56,669 nt of DNA from Endobugula sp047619205 (GTDB lineage Bacteria > Pseudomonadota > Gammaproteobacteria > Pseudomonadales > Cellvibrionaceae): the NCBI GenBank assembly GCA_047619205.1, contig JBLHJR010000009.1, forward strand, positions 1 through 56,669, in the 5' to 3' direction. Made by a program: the position numbers and the translations under genes. Shown one piece after another: positions 33,388-41,869 of this stretch (the first letter of the stretch is position 1; each line of letters begins with the position of its first letter). The notes under the pieces were generated by a model. The model had not been told where the DNA came from and searched no databases. It worked only from the letters and a program-made list of their open reading frames with translations.

Positions 33388-34812
33388 ATGACACAGCATG
33401 TAAATAACAATTTTCAGTTTCTTGATGTGGGTCGCCAAGACCCACAGAAAAAACCAATGGAAGCGCGTACCACAGAATTTGCTGAAATTTATCAGCCCTA
33501 CACTAAGGTGGAAGTTGCAGAGCAATCACACCGTTGTTTAGATTGTGGTAATCCTTATTGTGAATGGAAATGCCCGGTACACAATTTTATTCCCAATTGG
33601 CTAGAGTTAATTACTGAAGGTAAAATTTTTGAAGCGGCAGAGCTGAGTCATCAAACCAATTCTTTGCCTGAAGTGTGTGGACGTGTATGTCCACAAGATC
33701 GCTTATGTGAAGGTGCTTGTACCTTAAATGATGGTTTTGGCGCAGTGACTATTGGTAATGCGGAAAAGTATATTACCGATACTGCCTTTGCGATGGGTTG
33801 GAAGCCGGATATGTCCAATGTCGTTTGGACAGATAAAAGAGTGGCTGTTATTGGTGCTGGCCCTGCAGGTATTGGTTGTGCTGATGTATTGGTACGCAAT
33901 GGTATTAAGCCCGTAGTGTTTGATAAGTATCCTGAGATAGGAGGCTTGATGACCTTTGGTATCCCAGAATTCAAATTAGAAAAATCCGTATTAAGTCGTC
34001 GCCGTGAAATATTTACGGAGATGGGTGTTGAGTTTCGTCTCAATACAGAAGTCGGTAAAGATATCAGTATCGATGAATTACTCTCTGAATACGATGCGGT
34101 ATTTATGGGTATGGGTGCCTATACCTATATGAAAGGCGGATTTGAAGGTGAAGACCTCGATGGCGTTTATGATGCGTTGCCTTTCTTAGTGGCCAATGTC
34201 AATCGAAATCTCGGCTTTGAGAAAGATACCGCTGATTTTATTAGTGTAGAGGGTAAACGCGTCGTGGTACTGGGTGGTGGAGATACCGCCATGGACTGTA
34301 ATCGTACGGCCATTCGTCAAGCCGCAAGTAGTGTTACTTGTGCTTATCGTCGCGACGAAGAAAATATGCCCGGTTCAAAACGTGAAGTTGTTAATGCTAA
34401 GGAGGAAGGTGTTGAATTTTTCTTTAATCGTCAACCGGTGGCTATTGTTGGTGATGACGATGGAAAAGTAGAAGGCGTGAAAGTGGTTAAAACCCAGCTA
34501 GGCGAAGCGGATGACAACGGCCGCCGTCGCCCGCAAATAATCGAAGGCAGTGAAGAGGTGTTACCTGCAGATATTGTATTAGTGGCTTTTGGTTTCAACC
34601 CTAGTCCCGCTGAATGGTTTGATGAAACCCAGGTAACGATTAATAGTTGGGGCGGTGTGGTCGCTCCAGAAGAGCAGCAGTATAAGTTCCAGACCAGCAA
34701 CGAAAAAATCTTTGCTGGCGGAGATATGGTGCGCGGTTCCGATCTTGTCGTCACTGCTATTTGGGAAGGCCGACAGGCGGCGGAAGGTATTCTTGATTAT
34801 CTGGATGTCTAG
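33388..34812 (+). CDS. gltD: Glutamate synthase (NADPH) small subunit
   Basis: 474 residues. The N-terminal half carries two 4Fe-4S cysteine groups (CLDCGNPYCEWKC and CGRVCPQDRLCEGAC). FAD binding is GAGPAGIGCADVL (about 156-168) and the NADPH site is VVLGGGDTAMDCNR. It oxidises NADPH and passes electrons to GltB. It starts 54 bp after gltB. A terminator lies 40 bp downstream. Confidence 0.98.
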   Translation: MTQHVNNNFQFLDVGRQDPQKKPMEARTTEFAEIYQPYTKVEVAEQSHRCLDCGNPYCEWKCPVHNFIPNWLELITEGKIFEAAELSHQTNSLPEVCGRVCPQDRLCEGACTLNDGFGAVTIGNAEKYITDTAFAMGWKPDMSNVVWTDKRVAVIGAGPAGIGCADVLVRNGIKPVVFDKYPEIGGLMTFGIPEFKLEKSVLSRRREIFTEMGVEFRLNTEVGKDISIDELLSEYDAVFMGMGAYTYMKGGFEGEDLDGVYDALPFLVANVNRNLGFEKDTADFISVEGKRVVVLGGGDTAMDCNRTAIRQAASSVTCAYRRDEENMPGSKREVVNAKEEGVEFFFNRQPVAIVGDDDGKVEGVKVVKTQLGEADDNGRRRPQIIEGSEEVLPADIVLVAFGFNPSPAEWFDETQVTINSWGGVVAPEEQQYKFQTSNEKIFAGGDMVRGSDLVVTAIWEGRQAAEGILDYLDV

Positions 34813-34852
34813 CCTGCATTAGTAAGATTCCTGTGTGTTCAAGGGAAAATGT

Positions 34853-34878
34853 AAAAAGGCCTTTTTTAGGCCTTTTTT
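34853..34878 (+). terminator. Intrinsic terminator after gltD
   Basis: AAAAAGGCCT (34853-34862) pairs with AGGCCTTTTT (34868-34877) around a 5-T loop, and the T run follows. It lies 41 bp after the gltD stop. Confidence 0.88.
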
Positions 34879-34942
34879 ATTGCCTGTCAATTAGGCAATG
34901 AATGTTTTACCATGCCATCAAAAAGCTAAGCAGTATATAAGC

Positions 34943-35101
34943 CTAGAAACGGCAGTTGAATCACGAAAGTCTGCACAAGTTTTTGATGCACCTAAAAAAC
35001 GTTAGTGTTCGCTCATGACCAATAAGGTCGCTACGCGATACTAACGTTTCCTATGCACACCAATAACTAGCACAGCTTTTCGCGCCAACTGCCGTTTTTA
35101 G
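34943..35101. repeat. Long imperfect palindrome (MITE-like) between gltD and carbonic anhydrase
   Basis: About 159 bp that folds back on itself. The outer arms (34943-34958 and 35086-35101) pair with one mismatch over 16 bp (core ACGGCAGTTG). Pairing continues inward with gaps through ACGTTAGT to a small central hairpin GACC-AATAA-GGTC (35017-35029). Arms of roughly 70 bp are about three-quarters complementary by eye. There is no reading frame. The right arm ends 27 bp before the carbonic anhydrase start, so it sits in its leader. Confidence 0.72.
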
Positions 35102-35128
35102 ATTAATGGACATGGTGGTGGTGAAAAT

Positions 35129-35752
35129 TTGAAAAATTTACAAAAGTTGTTCGATCAAAATAAAGACTGGGCTGATGCGATAAAAAAACAAGACCCTAAT
35201 TTCTTTACTCAGTTATCGACCCAGCAATCACCTGAGTATTTGTGGATTGGCTGTTCCGATAGCCGTGTACCCGCAAACCAAATAGTTGACCTGCCGCCAG
35301 GCGAAGTCTTTGTTCACCGTAATGTTGCTAATGTGGTGGTACATGACGATTTAAACTGTTTGTCAGTAGTACAGTTTGCTGTTGAGGTGCTTAAGGTCAA
35401 ACATATTATTGTTTGTGGGCATTATGGTTGCGGAGGTGTTAAGGCGTCTATGGATGACCAGCGACACGGTTTAATGGATAATTGGTTACGACACATCAAA
35501 GATGTAGCTCGCTTGCATAAAAGTGAGCTTGACTCATTGGATGAGGAGCAGCGTTTTAATCGTTTATGTGAGCTCAATGTCATCGAGCAAGTTAAAAATG
35601 TTGGCAGCTCAACGGTAGTTCAGAAGGCGTGGCAGAATGGAGCAGAGCTTTCGTTGCATGGTTGGATTTATAGTATTAAAAACGGTATGTTAAAGGACCT
35701 AGATGTGTGTATTAATTCGGCCGATGAGCTAAAGGCAAGGCGGGCTAGTTGA
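35129..35752 (+). CDS. can: Beta-class carbonic anhydrase
   Basis: 207 residues from a TTG start (35129) behind GGTGGTGG. The start MKNLQKLFDQN fits the family. The zinc ligands Cys42, His98 and Cys101 and the Asp44-Arg46 dyad (CSDSR, HYGCGGV) are present. It hydrates CO2 to bicarbonate in the cytoplasm. From memory it is not in the conserved gltD-hemE interval of Pseudomonas, so with the MAPEG gene and three inverted-repeat elements it appears to be an insertion there. Confidence 0.96.
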   Translation: MKNLQKLFDQNKDWADAIKKQDPNFFTQLSTQQSPEYLWIGCSDSRVPANQIVDLPPGEVFVHRNVANVVVHDDLNCLSVVQFAVEVLKVKHIIVCGHYGCGGVKASMDDQRHGLMDNWLRHIKDVARLHKSELDSLDEEQRFNRLCELNVIEQVKNVGSSTVVQKAWQNGAELSLHGWIYSIKNGMLKDLDVCINSADELKARRAS

Positions 35753-35756
35753 CTCT

Positions 35757-35920
35757 AGGAGCCTGTCGGACATAGGCATAATCTTCTATGACAGCGGGAA
35801 ATTGTTGTGTTTTTTCGATCATGTTCGTCGCTTAAAGGCGCCTACTGTTCACCTCAAAGGGTAGAAAAAATACCCTCGATTCCTCACTGCATCGCTACTG
35901 TAAAGTCCTCCAGGCTCTTC
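35757..35920. repeat. Putative inverted-repeat element between carbonic anhydrase and MAPEG genes
   Basis: Imperfect terminal repeats GAGCCTGTCGGAC (35759-35771) and its near-complement ending in CCAGGCTCT (35905-35918), 11 of 13 matching. An internal hairpin AGGGTA-N7-TACCCT is at 35858-35876. There is no reading frame. The extent is estimated from the termini and the ends are uncertain. Confidence 0.45.
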
Positions 35921-35959
35921 GCAGTGGCTGTTGGATAATAATCATTATTGGAGAGTAAC

Positions 35960-36349
35960 ATGGCATCATCACTTTATGCGGCAATACTAGGCTTGTTGAT
36001 CTGTTGTTTAGCATTAAAAGTCATTGCTGTTCGGCGTAAAAATAAAATTCTTTATGCTGATGGTGGAGTGACGGAACTGCAAATTGCACGCTCGGCGCAC
36101 TCAAATGCAACGGAATATATTCCTATTAGCGTGTTGTTATTATTTGCCTTGGAATATAGTGGTGGCCATACACTAGTGATCCATTGTTTTGGTCTTGCTG
36201 TTGTTGTTGGCCGGTTGATTCATTGTCGCGGTATTTTGTTAGAAAAACTAAAAGGCCGGGTACTTGGCATGAAAATAACCTTGTTTTCTATTATCGGTTT
36301 GTCAGTATTGAATATTATTTATTTTCTTCATCACTCCATTTTTACTTAA
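35960..36349 (+). CDS. MAPEG-family membrane protein
   Basis: 129 residues from the ATG at 35960 with GGAGAG just upstream; a TTG four codons earlier is less likely. It has four predicted membrane helices. The ARSAHSNATEYIP segment after the first loop is the glutathione-binding signature (R...N-x-x-E-x-x-P) of the MAPEG family (eicosanoid/glutathione metabolism). Function in bacteria is unclear; glutathione-dependent peroxidase or transferase activity is the family expectation. Confidence 0.88.
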   Translation: MASSLYAAILGLLICCLALKVIAVRRKNKILYADGGVTELQIARSAHSNATEYIPISVLLLFALEYSGGHTLVIHCFGLAVVVGRLIHCRGILLEKLKGRVLGMKITLFSIIGLSVLNIIYFLHHSIFT

Positions 36350-36416
36350 TTACAGTATCCTACCTAAGAATGACTCGCTTCGCCTTCTAGGCTACAATAG
36401 CTGCTCTCTTAACTCC

Positions 36417-36538
36417 TATACCCGTAGCGATTGAGATTTAGGTGTCCATACTTTTTGCCCACAGTTGCGTTGTCGCGCCTGGCTATGAACAAAAACCGAT
36501 GCACTCTGAATACCTAAATCTTAACCGTTACAGGTATA
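36417..36538. repeat. Inverted-repeat element immediately upstream of hemE
   Basis: Arms at 36417-36443 and 36512-36538, 27 bp each, pair with four mismatches (all transitions), core AGATTTAGGT. The centre contains GTTGCGTTGTCGCGCC and no reading frame. The right arm ends 18 bp before the hemE ATG, so the element occupies the promoter or leader. The arms are too far apart (68 bp) for a simple terminator; a small transposable element is the likelier reading. Confidence 0.68.
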
Positions 36539-36556
36539 TTAACTGTAGCTATTTTC

Positions 36557-37621
36557 ATGTCTGAACTAAAAAACGATCGTTTTCTCCGTGCCTTAATGCG
36601 TCAAACTGTCGATAGAACCCCTGTCTGGATGATGCGCCAAGCTGGGCGGTATCTGCCTGAATATCGTGCATCACGGGCAAAGGCGGGAGATTTTATGGGG
36701 TTATGCGCTAATCCTGAAATGGCCTGTGAGGTTACGTTACAGCCACTAGATCGATATCCTCATATTGATGCAGCCATCTTATTTTCAGATATTCTAACCA
36801 TACCCGATGCCATGGGTCTAGGTCTTTACTTTGAAACAGGAGAAGGGCCAAAATTTAAAAAAACAGCCTCGACGGCAAAAGTGATAGAAGCACTGCCCGT
36901 TATTGATATGCAGAAAGACCTCACTTATGTCACCGATGCGGTCAGTGTGATTCGTCGTGAACTTAATGGTCGTGTACCTTTGATAGGTTTTTCAGGTAGC
37001 CCTTGGACATTGGCGACATATATGGTGGAAGGGGGTTCAAGTAAAGATTATGCCCGAACTAAGACGCTCATGTATCAACAGCCAGAAGTGTTCCAGTTGC
37101 TCATTGATAAGCTAGTTGAATCGATAATCGCCTACCTCAATGCGCAAATTGAAGCGGGCGCACAAGCAGTACAAATTTTTGATTCATGGGGCGGGGCCTT
37201 GTCTCATAGTGCATATCACCAGTATTCACTAAACCCTATGCAGCGAATAGTAGACGGCCTAATTAAAGAGCGTGAAGGACGTCACGTTCCGGTTATTTTG
37301 TTTACTAAAGGCGGCGGCCAATGGCTAGAATCTTTAGCCGCTACGGGTGCAGATGCCTTAGGTTTAGATTGGATGACGGATATTGCCCAAGCTAGACATC
37401 GAGTGGGCGATAAAGTCGCTTTACAGGGCAATATGGATCCAGCTATATTATATACCGACCCCAAACGCATTCGTACCGAAGTGGCTGCTATTTTGGCGTC
37501 CTACGGCCAAGGTTCTGGTCATGTGTTTAATCTAGGTCACGGAGTCACGCCTCAGGCTAAGCCTGAAAACGTAGGTGCCTTTTTTGAAGCGGTGCACGAG
37601 CTGTCTGTTGATTACCATTAA
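36557..37621 (+). CDS. hemE: Uroporphyrinogen decarboxylase
   Basis: 354 residues. The N-terminal signature PVWMMRQAGRYLPEYR (about 22-37) and GFSGSPWTLATYMVEGG (about 143-159) are diagnostic. The GNMDPAILY motif and FNLGHGVTP near the C-terminus are also present. It decarboxylates uroporphyrinogen III to coproporphyrinogen III in heme synthesis. It is directly preceded by an inverted-repeat element. Confidence 0.98.
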   Translation: MSELKNDRFLRALMRQTVDRTPVWMMRQAGRYLPEYRASRAKAGDFMGLCANPEMACEVTLQPLDRYPHIDAAILFSDILTIPDAMGLGLYFETGEGPKFKKTASTAKVIEALPVIDMQKDLTYVTDAVSVIRRELNGRVPLIGFSGSPWTLATYMVEGGSSKDYARTKTLMYQQPEVFQLLIDKLVESIIAYLNAQIEAGAQAVQIFDSWGGALSHSAYHQYSLNPMQRIVDGLIKEREGRHVPVILFTKGGGQWLESLAATGADALGLDWMTDIAQARHRVGDKVALQGNMDPAILYTDPKRIRTEVAAILASYGQGSGHVFNLGHGVTPQAKPENVGAFFEAVHELSVDYH

Positions 37622-37742
37622 CCCTAGAAACAGGTCAGCTGAACCATGAGAGATATGTTTTTTTAGGGAGATGCAAACACGTGAGTGGCTATCGCTAAAT
37701 CGATGAATAGTTTATCAACCATGAGTGAAAAGGCAGGTTTGT

Positions 37743-39149
37743 TTGGCTACTAACCCTAAGAATGACAAGTCTCGAAAAACTCACATTCGCAAGCTCAGTG
37801 CGAGCGAGCTCGCCATAGGTATGTATATCAGTGAGCTAGATCGGCCGTGGAAAACAACGCCGTTTCCTATTCGTGGGTTTTATATTCGTGACCGCGATGA
37901 AATTAAAAGATTAACCGTTCATTGTAATTACGTCTTCATTGATACTAAAAAAGGTATCATTCCTGTAGAAAAAGATAATCAAGCTGCGCGTACGGAAGAG
38001 TCATTAGGAGACGTGTTTTGTGGAAAATTAGAGCCTATAGTCGCAAAGACGAATACCTATCCTGTAGTAGAAACCTTAAAAAAAGAAATGCCGATAGCGT
38101 ATAAGCTACACGATAATTTATTAAATGAATTGAACATCGTCATGACTCAAGCGACTAATCATTGTTTGAAATCGGTAAAAAATTTGGTTGATGTAAGTCA
38201 TGATGTGGTTGACAGTCTGTTGCGTAATCCTGATGCTCTTTTATGGCTAGTGCGTGCGCGTAAAGTCGATAATAAAAGTTATTATTATATGCTCAGGTCG
38301 GCATTGTGGGCGATCTTATTTGGGCGCCATTTAGGTTTAGCGAAAACTGATTTACGTATCTTGGCATTGAGTTTATTACTAAAAGATATCGGTAAGTTAC
38401 AATTACCTAAGGTGCTTTTATTGAAGCAACAACCCAAGGATAGCGCGCCATCAGTTGACCCAGAAATAGGGCAGATCATCATCGTTAATACAGTTGAAAT
38501 GTTGCAGACTTTAGCTGACCTTCCCCCCAAGGTAATTAAAACCATTAAAATGTCACGCGAATGGCTTAACGGCAGTGGTTTTCCCGACAAGTTGCGGGGT
38601 GATCAAATCCTCTTTTTGTCGAAGGTAGCGAGTATTGCCAGTTTCTATGATGATGTGAGTTATTTTCAATCAACAAAGCGTGTTATTTCTGTTGCTCAAG
38701 CTATCTCTTATTTTTATAAAGTACGTGGTATTCAGTTTCAAAATGAGTTGGTGGTTGAGTTTGTTAAGGCTGTAGGCCTATACCCAACAGGGTCGTTAGT
38801 GAAATTAACTACCGATGAAATTGGCATTGTAATAGAACAAAATGATCAGCGTCGCTTAAAGCCAAAAGTTATGCTGGTTCTAAATGCGCAGCAACAAGTG
38901 CTTAAAAAACGACAAATCATCGACTTGTTCGAAGACGATCAACGTAAACAAGCGCTGCTTGAGGCTGGGAAGAAAGCAGCGAAAGTGGGAGACAGGATTG
39001 ATATTACTCAAAATGTAGAATTGGATGACTACCCTATAGATCTCGATGAGGTGCGCAATATACACATCGGAAATAACACTAAAAAATCATTCTTTTCGAT
39101 GTTTACGTCGACTAATGTCAGGCGTGATAAGGAAGAAGTCAACGGCTAA
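37743..39149 (+). CDS. DUF3391/degenerate HD-GYP domain protein
   Basis: About 468 residues. I place the start at TTG 37743 behind AAGGCAGG; an in-frame GTG at 37725 would add six residues. The N-terminal domain (KLSASELAIGMYISELDRPW) is the DUF3391 module usually fused to HD-GYP c-di-GMP phosphodiesterases. The C-terminal half aligns with HD-GYP, but the metal-ligand histidines are missing: HD reads KD in LLKDIGK, HHE reads SRE before WLNGSGFP, and GYP is GFP. It is therefore probably a c-di-GMP or partner-binding protein without phosphodiesterase activity. It is free-standing and follows hemE by 100 bp. Confidence 0.82.
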   Translation: MATNPKNDKSRKTHIRKLSASELAIGMYISELDRPWKTTPFPIRGFYIRDRDEIKRLTVHCNYVFIDTKKGIIPVEKDNQAARTEESLGDVFCGKLEPIVAKTNTYPVVETLKKEMPIAYKLHDNLLNELNIVMTQATNHCLKSVKNLVDVSHDVVDSLLRNPDALLWLVRARKVDNKSYYYMLRSALWAILFGRHLGLAKTDLRILALSLLLKDIGKLQLPKVLLLKQQPKDSAPSVDPEIGQIIIVNTVEMLQTLADLPPKVIKTIKMSREWLNGSGFPDKLRGDQILFLSKVASIASFYDDVSYFQSTKRVISVAQAISYFYKVRGIQFQNELVVEFVKAVGLYPTGSLVKLTTDEIGIVIEQNDQRRLKPKVMLVLNAQQQVLKKRQIIDLFEDDQRKQALLEAGKKAAKVGDRIDITQNVELDDYPIDLDEVRNIHIGNNTKKSFFSMFTSTNVRRDKEEVNG

Positions 39150-39185
39150 AGAAGTAAAAGCTAGACATCACATAATTCTCCAACG

Positions 39186-40037
39186 TTAGAGTAACTCTCC
39201 CATACTTTCACCCATTGTTACCGCGCTATTAGCCTCAAGAGTTTCGCTCCATTGCGCAACCTCTTTACCTAATAACACAATCGCGGTCGAGCCTAATTTA
39301 AAGCGACCCATCTCTTCACCCTTATCCAATTTAATAATTGATTGGCGATGGTAATGGGTGGTATGGACTTGCTTTTTAATCGGAGTAATCAAGCCTGCCC
39401 ATACCGTTTCGATGCTAGCAACAATCATGGCGCCGACTAAAATGACAGCCATAGGGCCACTATCGGTGTTAAATAAAGCCACAACACGTTCATTGCGGGC
39501 AAATAGTCGGGGCACGTTTGCGGCAGTGGTCTCATTGACCGAAAACAAATCCCCCGGGATATGTACCATGGTTTGCAGGGTGCCAGCTAGCGGCATATGC
39601 ACGCGGTGATAATCTTTAGGTGACAAATAAATAGTCGAAAAAGTACCGTCGACAAATTGTTTGGCAATATCAGTATCTCCGCCGACTAATTCTAACAGAC
39701 TATATTCATGCCCCTTAGCTTGAAAAATATGTCCATTCATAATATTACCTAGTTGACTGATACATCCATCAGCAGGACAGGCAATAGCGCTCTTTTCCAT
39801 GGTGATAGGTCGTTGACCTTCCGCAAGGGAACGAGTAAAAAATTGATTAAAATTTTTGTAAGACTCTGGATCAGGCCGTTCAGCGATACTCATGTCGACT
39901 TGATAGCGTTCAATAAACCATGAAATGAAGGTAGATTTTATCCAAAAAATTTCTGTTTCGGCAATCCAACCTGCGATTCTAGATAGGGTGTGTTGGGGAA
40001 GTAGATATTGTAGGGCGATAAAGAAAAAGCTTTTCAT
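39186..40037 (-). CDS. psd: Phosphatidylserine decarboxylase proenzyme
   Basis: 283 residues. The LGST motif in RFKLGSTAIVLL near the C-terminus is the self-cleavage site that makes the pyruvoyl group, splitting alpha and beta chains. The HRVHMPLAGTL segment carries the catalytic histidine. It decarboxylates phosphatidylserine to phosphatidylethanolamine at the inner membrane. In Pseudomonas the neighbourhood psd to orn includes motAB; those are not present here. Confidence 0.97.
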   Translation of the reverse strand: MKSFFFIALQYLLPQHTLSRIAGWIAETEIFWIKSTFISWFIERYQVDMSIAERPDPESYKNFNQFFTRSLAEGQRPITMEKSAIACPADGCISQLGNIMNGHIFQAKGHEYSLLELVGGDTDIAKQFVDGTFSTIYLSPKDYHRVHMPLAGTLQTMVHIPGDLFSVNETTAANVPRLFARNERVVALFNTDSGPMAVILVGAMIVASIETVWAGLITPIKKQVHTTHYHRQSIIKLDKGEEMGRFKLGSTAIVLLGKEVAQWSETLEANSAVTMGESMGELL

Positions 40038-40204
40038 AAGTGATCATTACTGGTTGGTTAAAGGTGCTTAGTCAAACGAGAATAGCGCTAGAGGCTAGTA
40101 AGGCACAATTATAACGTAAGCCCTGCGAGCATGATACGCAGTATTAGCGTTGGAGGTGATATGAGAATGAATCACTAAAGCTGTTTATCATCGTCTATAG
40201 CTGA

Positions 40205-41728
40205 CTATAGTTGCCGCAAAGTATGCGCCAGGTATTTTCCCACCATCTTAAAGTCTCGATGTTTCTGTTGGTCCCATTGATTGTGGTCGCAGTAGATAAT
40301 GGCTTTTGGTTTATCTTGATAAAATACCGATAATAAGCCGCAGGGTTTTAGGCTGCAGTGATCGGTAAAGTCTTGAGGTATGGTTTTGGCAGCCTTAACA
40401 AGATCTTTTGATGAAAGTGATAAGCAGGCAGGTTTTTGTAGCAAGATATTGAATAAATCTTTTTTCTGGCCTCTGCCATGATTAAATGAATTAATAGCCG
40501 AGCCGCTAGTAAAGCCATAACAGCTTTGAGTGTGAATATCGTTATCGTCGACATGTAAAATGACGCAATGGTCTACGCCCACACTGTGAGCCAGAGTTTC
40601 TAAAGTGAGTTCTAGAGCAGTTTCTATATTGTCGCTGCCTTTAATTTTGGCTAGCCATTGCTTAAGAGCATCGCTAGAGCTAGAGGGAGTCACTGTATTT
40701 TTTGGGCTGCTATTAGCTTCTTCAACTGGATTTTTTTCTCGGTGCAAACTACGCACTCGGTTAATCGGCGCGAGCAAGCCTTGAAAACTAGTCGGTAAAT
40801 TAATACTCAATGCGAGCTCAATGACTTGGGCGTTGAGCGCGACATCATCAATTCCCAGATGGCGGCAGAGCAGTTGTGAGTAGCGCTGAATATGTTTGCC
40901 ATTCCAGTCTAGGTAGATCGCAATCACATATTGATTAAGCAAATAAACACCCATCTCAGGGCTATAAAATAGTAGACGTGAAGGCTTGTCTTGTTCAAGC
41001 CAGAGGGTAAATTTTTTTTCGTTTAAGCGGCGAGCTTTCGCCCAAAAATGGATGTTCTTTGTCGGGTTGATGGCGAGTGCTTGCAGCGTTAACTCGGGTA
41101 AATGAATAAAGCAATTGGCCTTAGCTAATAAGTCGGGCAAGCGAAAACCTAGTTTTTTTGCACTTAGAGCAACATAGGACTGTTGCTTGCGACTGGCTAA
41201 CTCCTGTCCTTGAGACATTATTTTGGGCGCGGCGATCCACATCAGCCACAGTGGAGAGTTAAAAAATAATGTAGGCAAAAAGAATCGATCACTAGTAGCA
41301 TTATGTTTTTTGTTCAGCAGGCTAGAGGCTAAATGCGCGGCAAATAAACTGGCGGATAATATCTCTTGGAAGCCTGCTTGGTGTTGTGTTCTTTTCTTGG
41401 CGTTGCTTACCACCTCTTCTATTTTATTTAAGCCAATAAGGCCGATAAGATGAATGATATGCTGGATTTCCCCCTGTTTTTCCTTTAACCTTTTTTCCGT
41501 GCAATGAAATAATTTAAGACACAAAATGGGGTCTTGTTTGATGATGTTTGCCAGCTTCGTCGAACTGCAGCTATCGTCTTTAAGTAAGTGCAGAATTTTG
41601 TTTGCGATAGTGTTATTGATCGGCAGGGGGTTTTGCGGTAATTTTTTTTGCCATATAGCGATACGCGAATCGCTCGCTGAACGCTTAGAGGCTGCTGTCG
41701 TTGCGGGCGAGGGCTTATCGTTAAGCAT
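40205..41728 (-). CDS. HDOD-GAF domain signalling protein
   Basis: 507 residues. Residues about 20-250 form an HDOD domain (LHLLKDDSCSSTKLANIIKQ and the LIGLIGLNKIEEVV core), the HD-related output fold without catalytic histidines. The C-terminal part (about 355-507) looks like a GAF domain (LTLETLAHSVGVDHCVILHV and GLLSVFYQDKPKAIIYCDH). Such proteins are regulatory partners in bacterial signalling. The gene is the leftward neighbour of rsgA, on the same strand, 141 bp away. The partner is unknown. Confidence 0.82.
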   Translation of the reverse strand: MLNDKPSPATTAASKRSASDSRIAIWQKKLPQNPLPINNTIANKILHLLKDDSCSSTKLANIIKQDPILCLKLFHCTEKRLKEKQGEIQHIIHLIGLIGLNKIEEVVSNAKKRTQHQAGFQEILSASLFAAHLASSLLNKKHNATSDRFFLPTLFFNSPLWLMWIAAPKIMSQGQELASRKQQSYVALSAKKLGFRLPDLLAKANCFIHLPELTLQALAINPTKNIHFWAKARRLNEKKFTLWLEQDKPSRLLFYSPEMGVYLLNQYVIAIYLDWNGKHIQRYSQLLCRHLGIDDVALNAQVIELALSINLPTSFQGLLAPINRVRSLHREKNPVEEANSSPKNTVTPSSSSDALKQWLAKIKGSDNIETALELTLETLAHSVGVDHCVILHVDDNDIHTQSCYGFTSGSAINSFNHGRGQKKDLFNILLQKPACLSLSSKDLVKAAKTIPQDFTDHCSLKPCGLLSVFYQDKPKAIIYCDHNQWDQQKHRDFKMVGKYLAHTLRQL

Positions 41729-41869
41729 CAGTTGTGTGTGCAGCTAGAATAATCGGCATACAATGAATATAGTCCACAATGTTCACTTTTACCTTGAGGA
41801 GTGGCTATTAATTACTTGTGGCCTCAAAGCACCCAGAAGCCGCAAATAACCAATAGTGATTACCCGACA

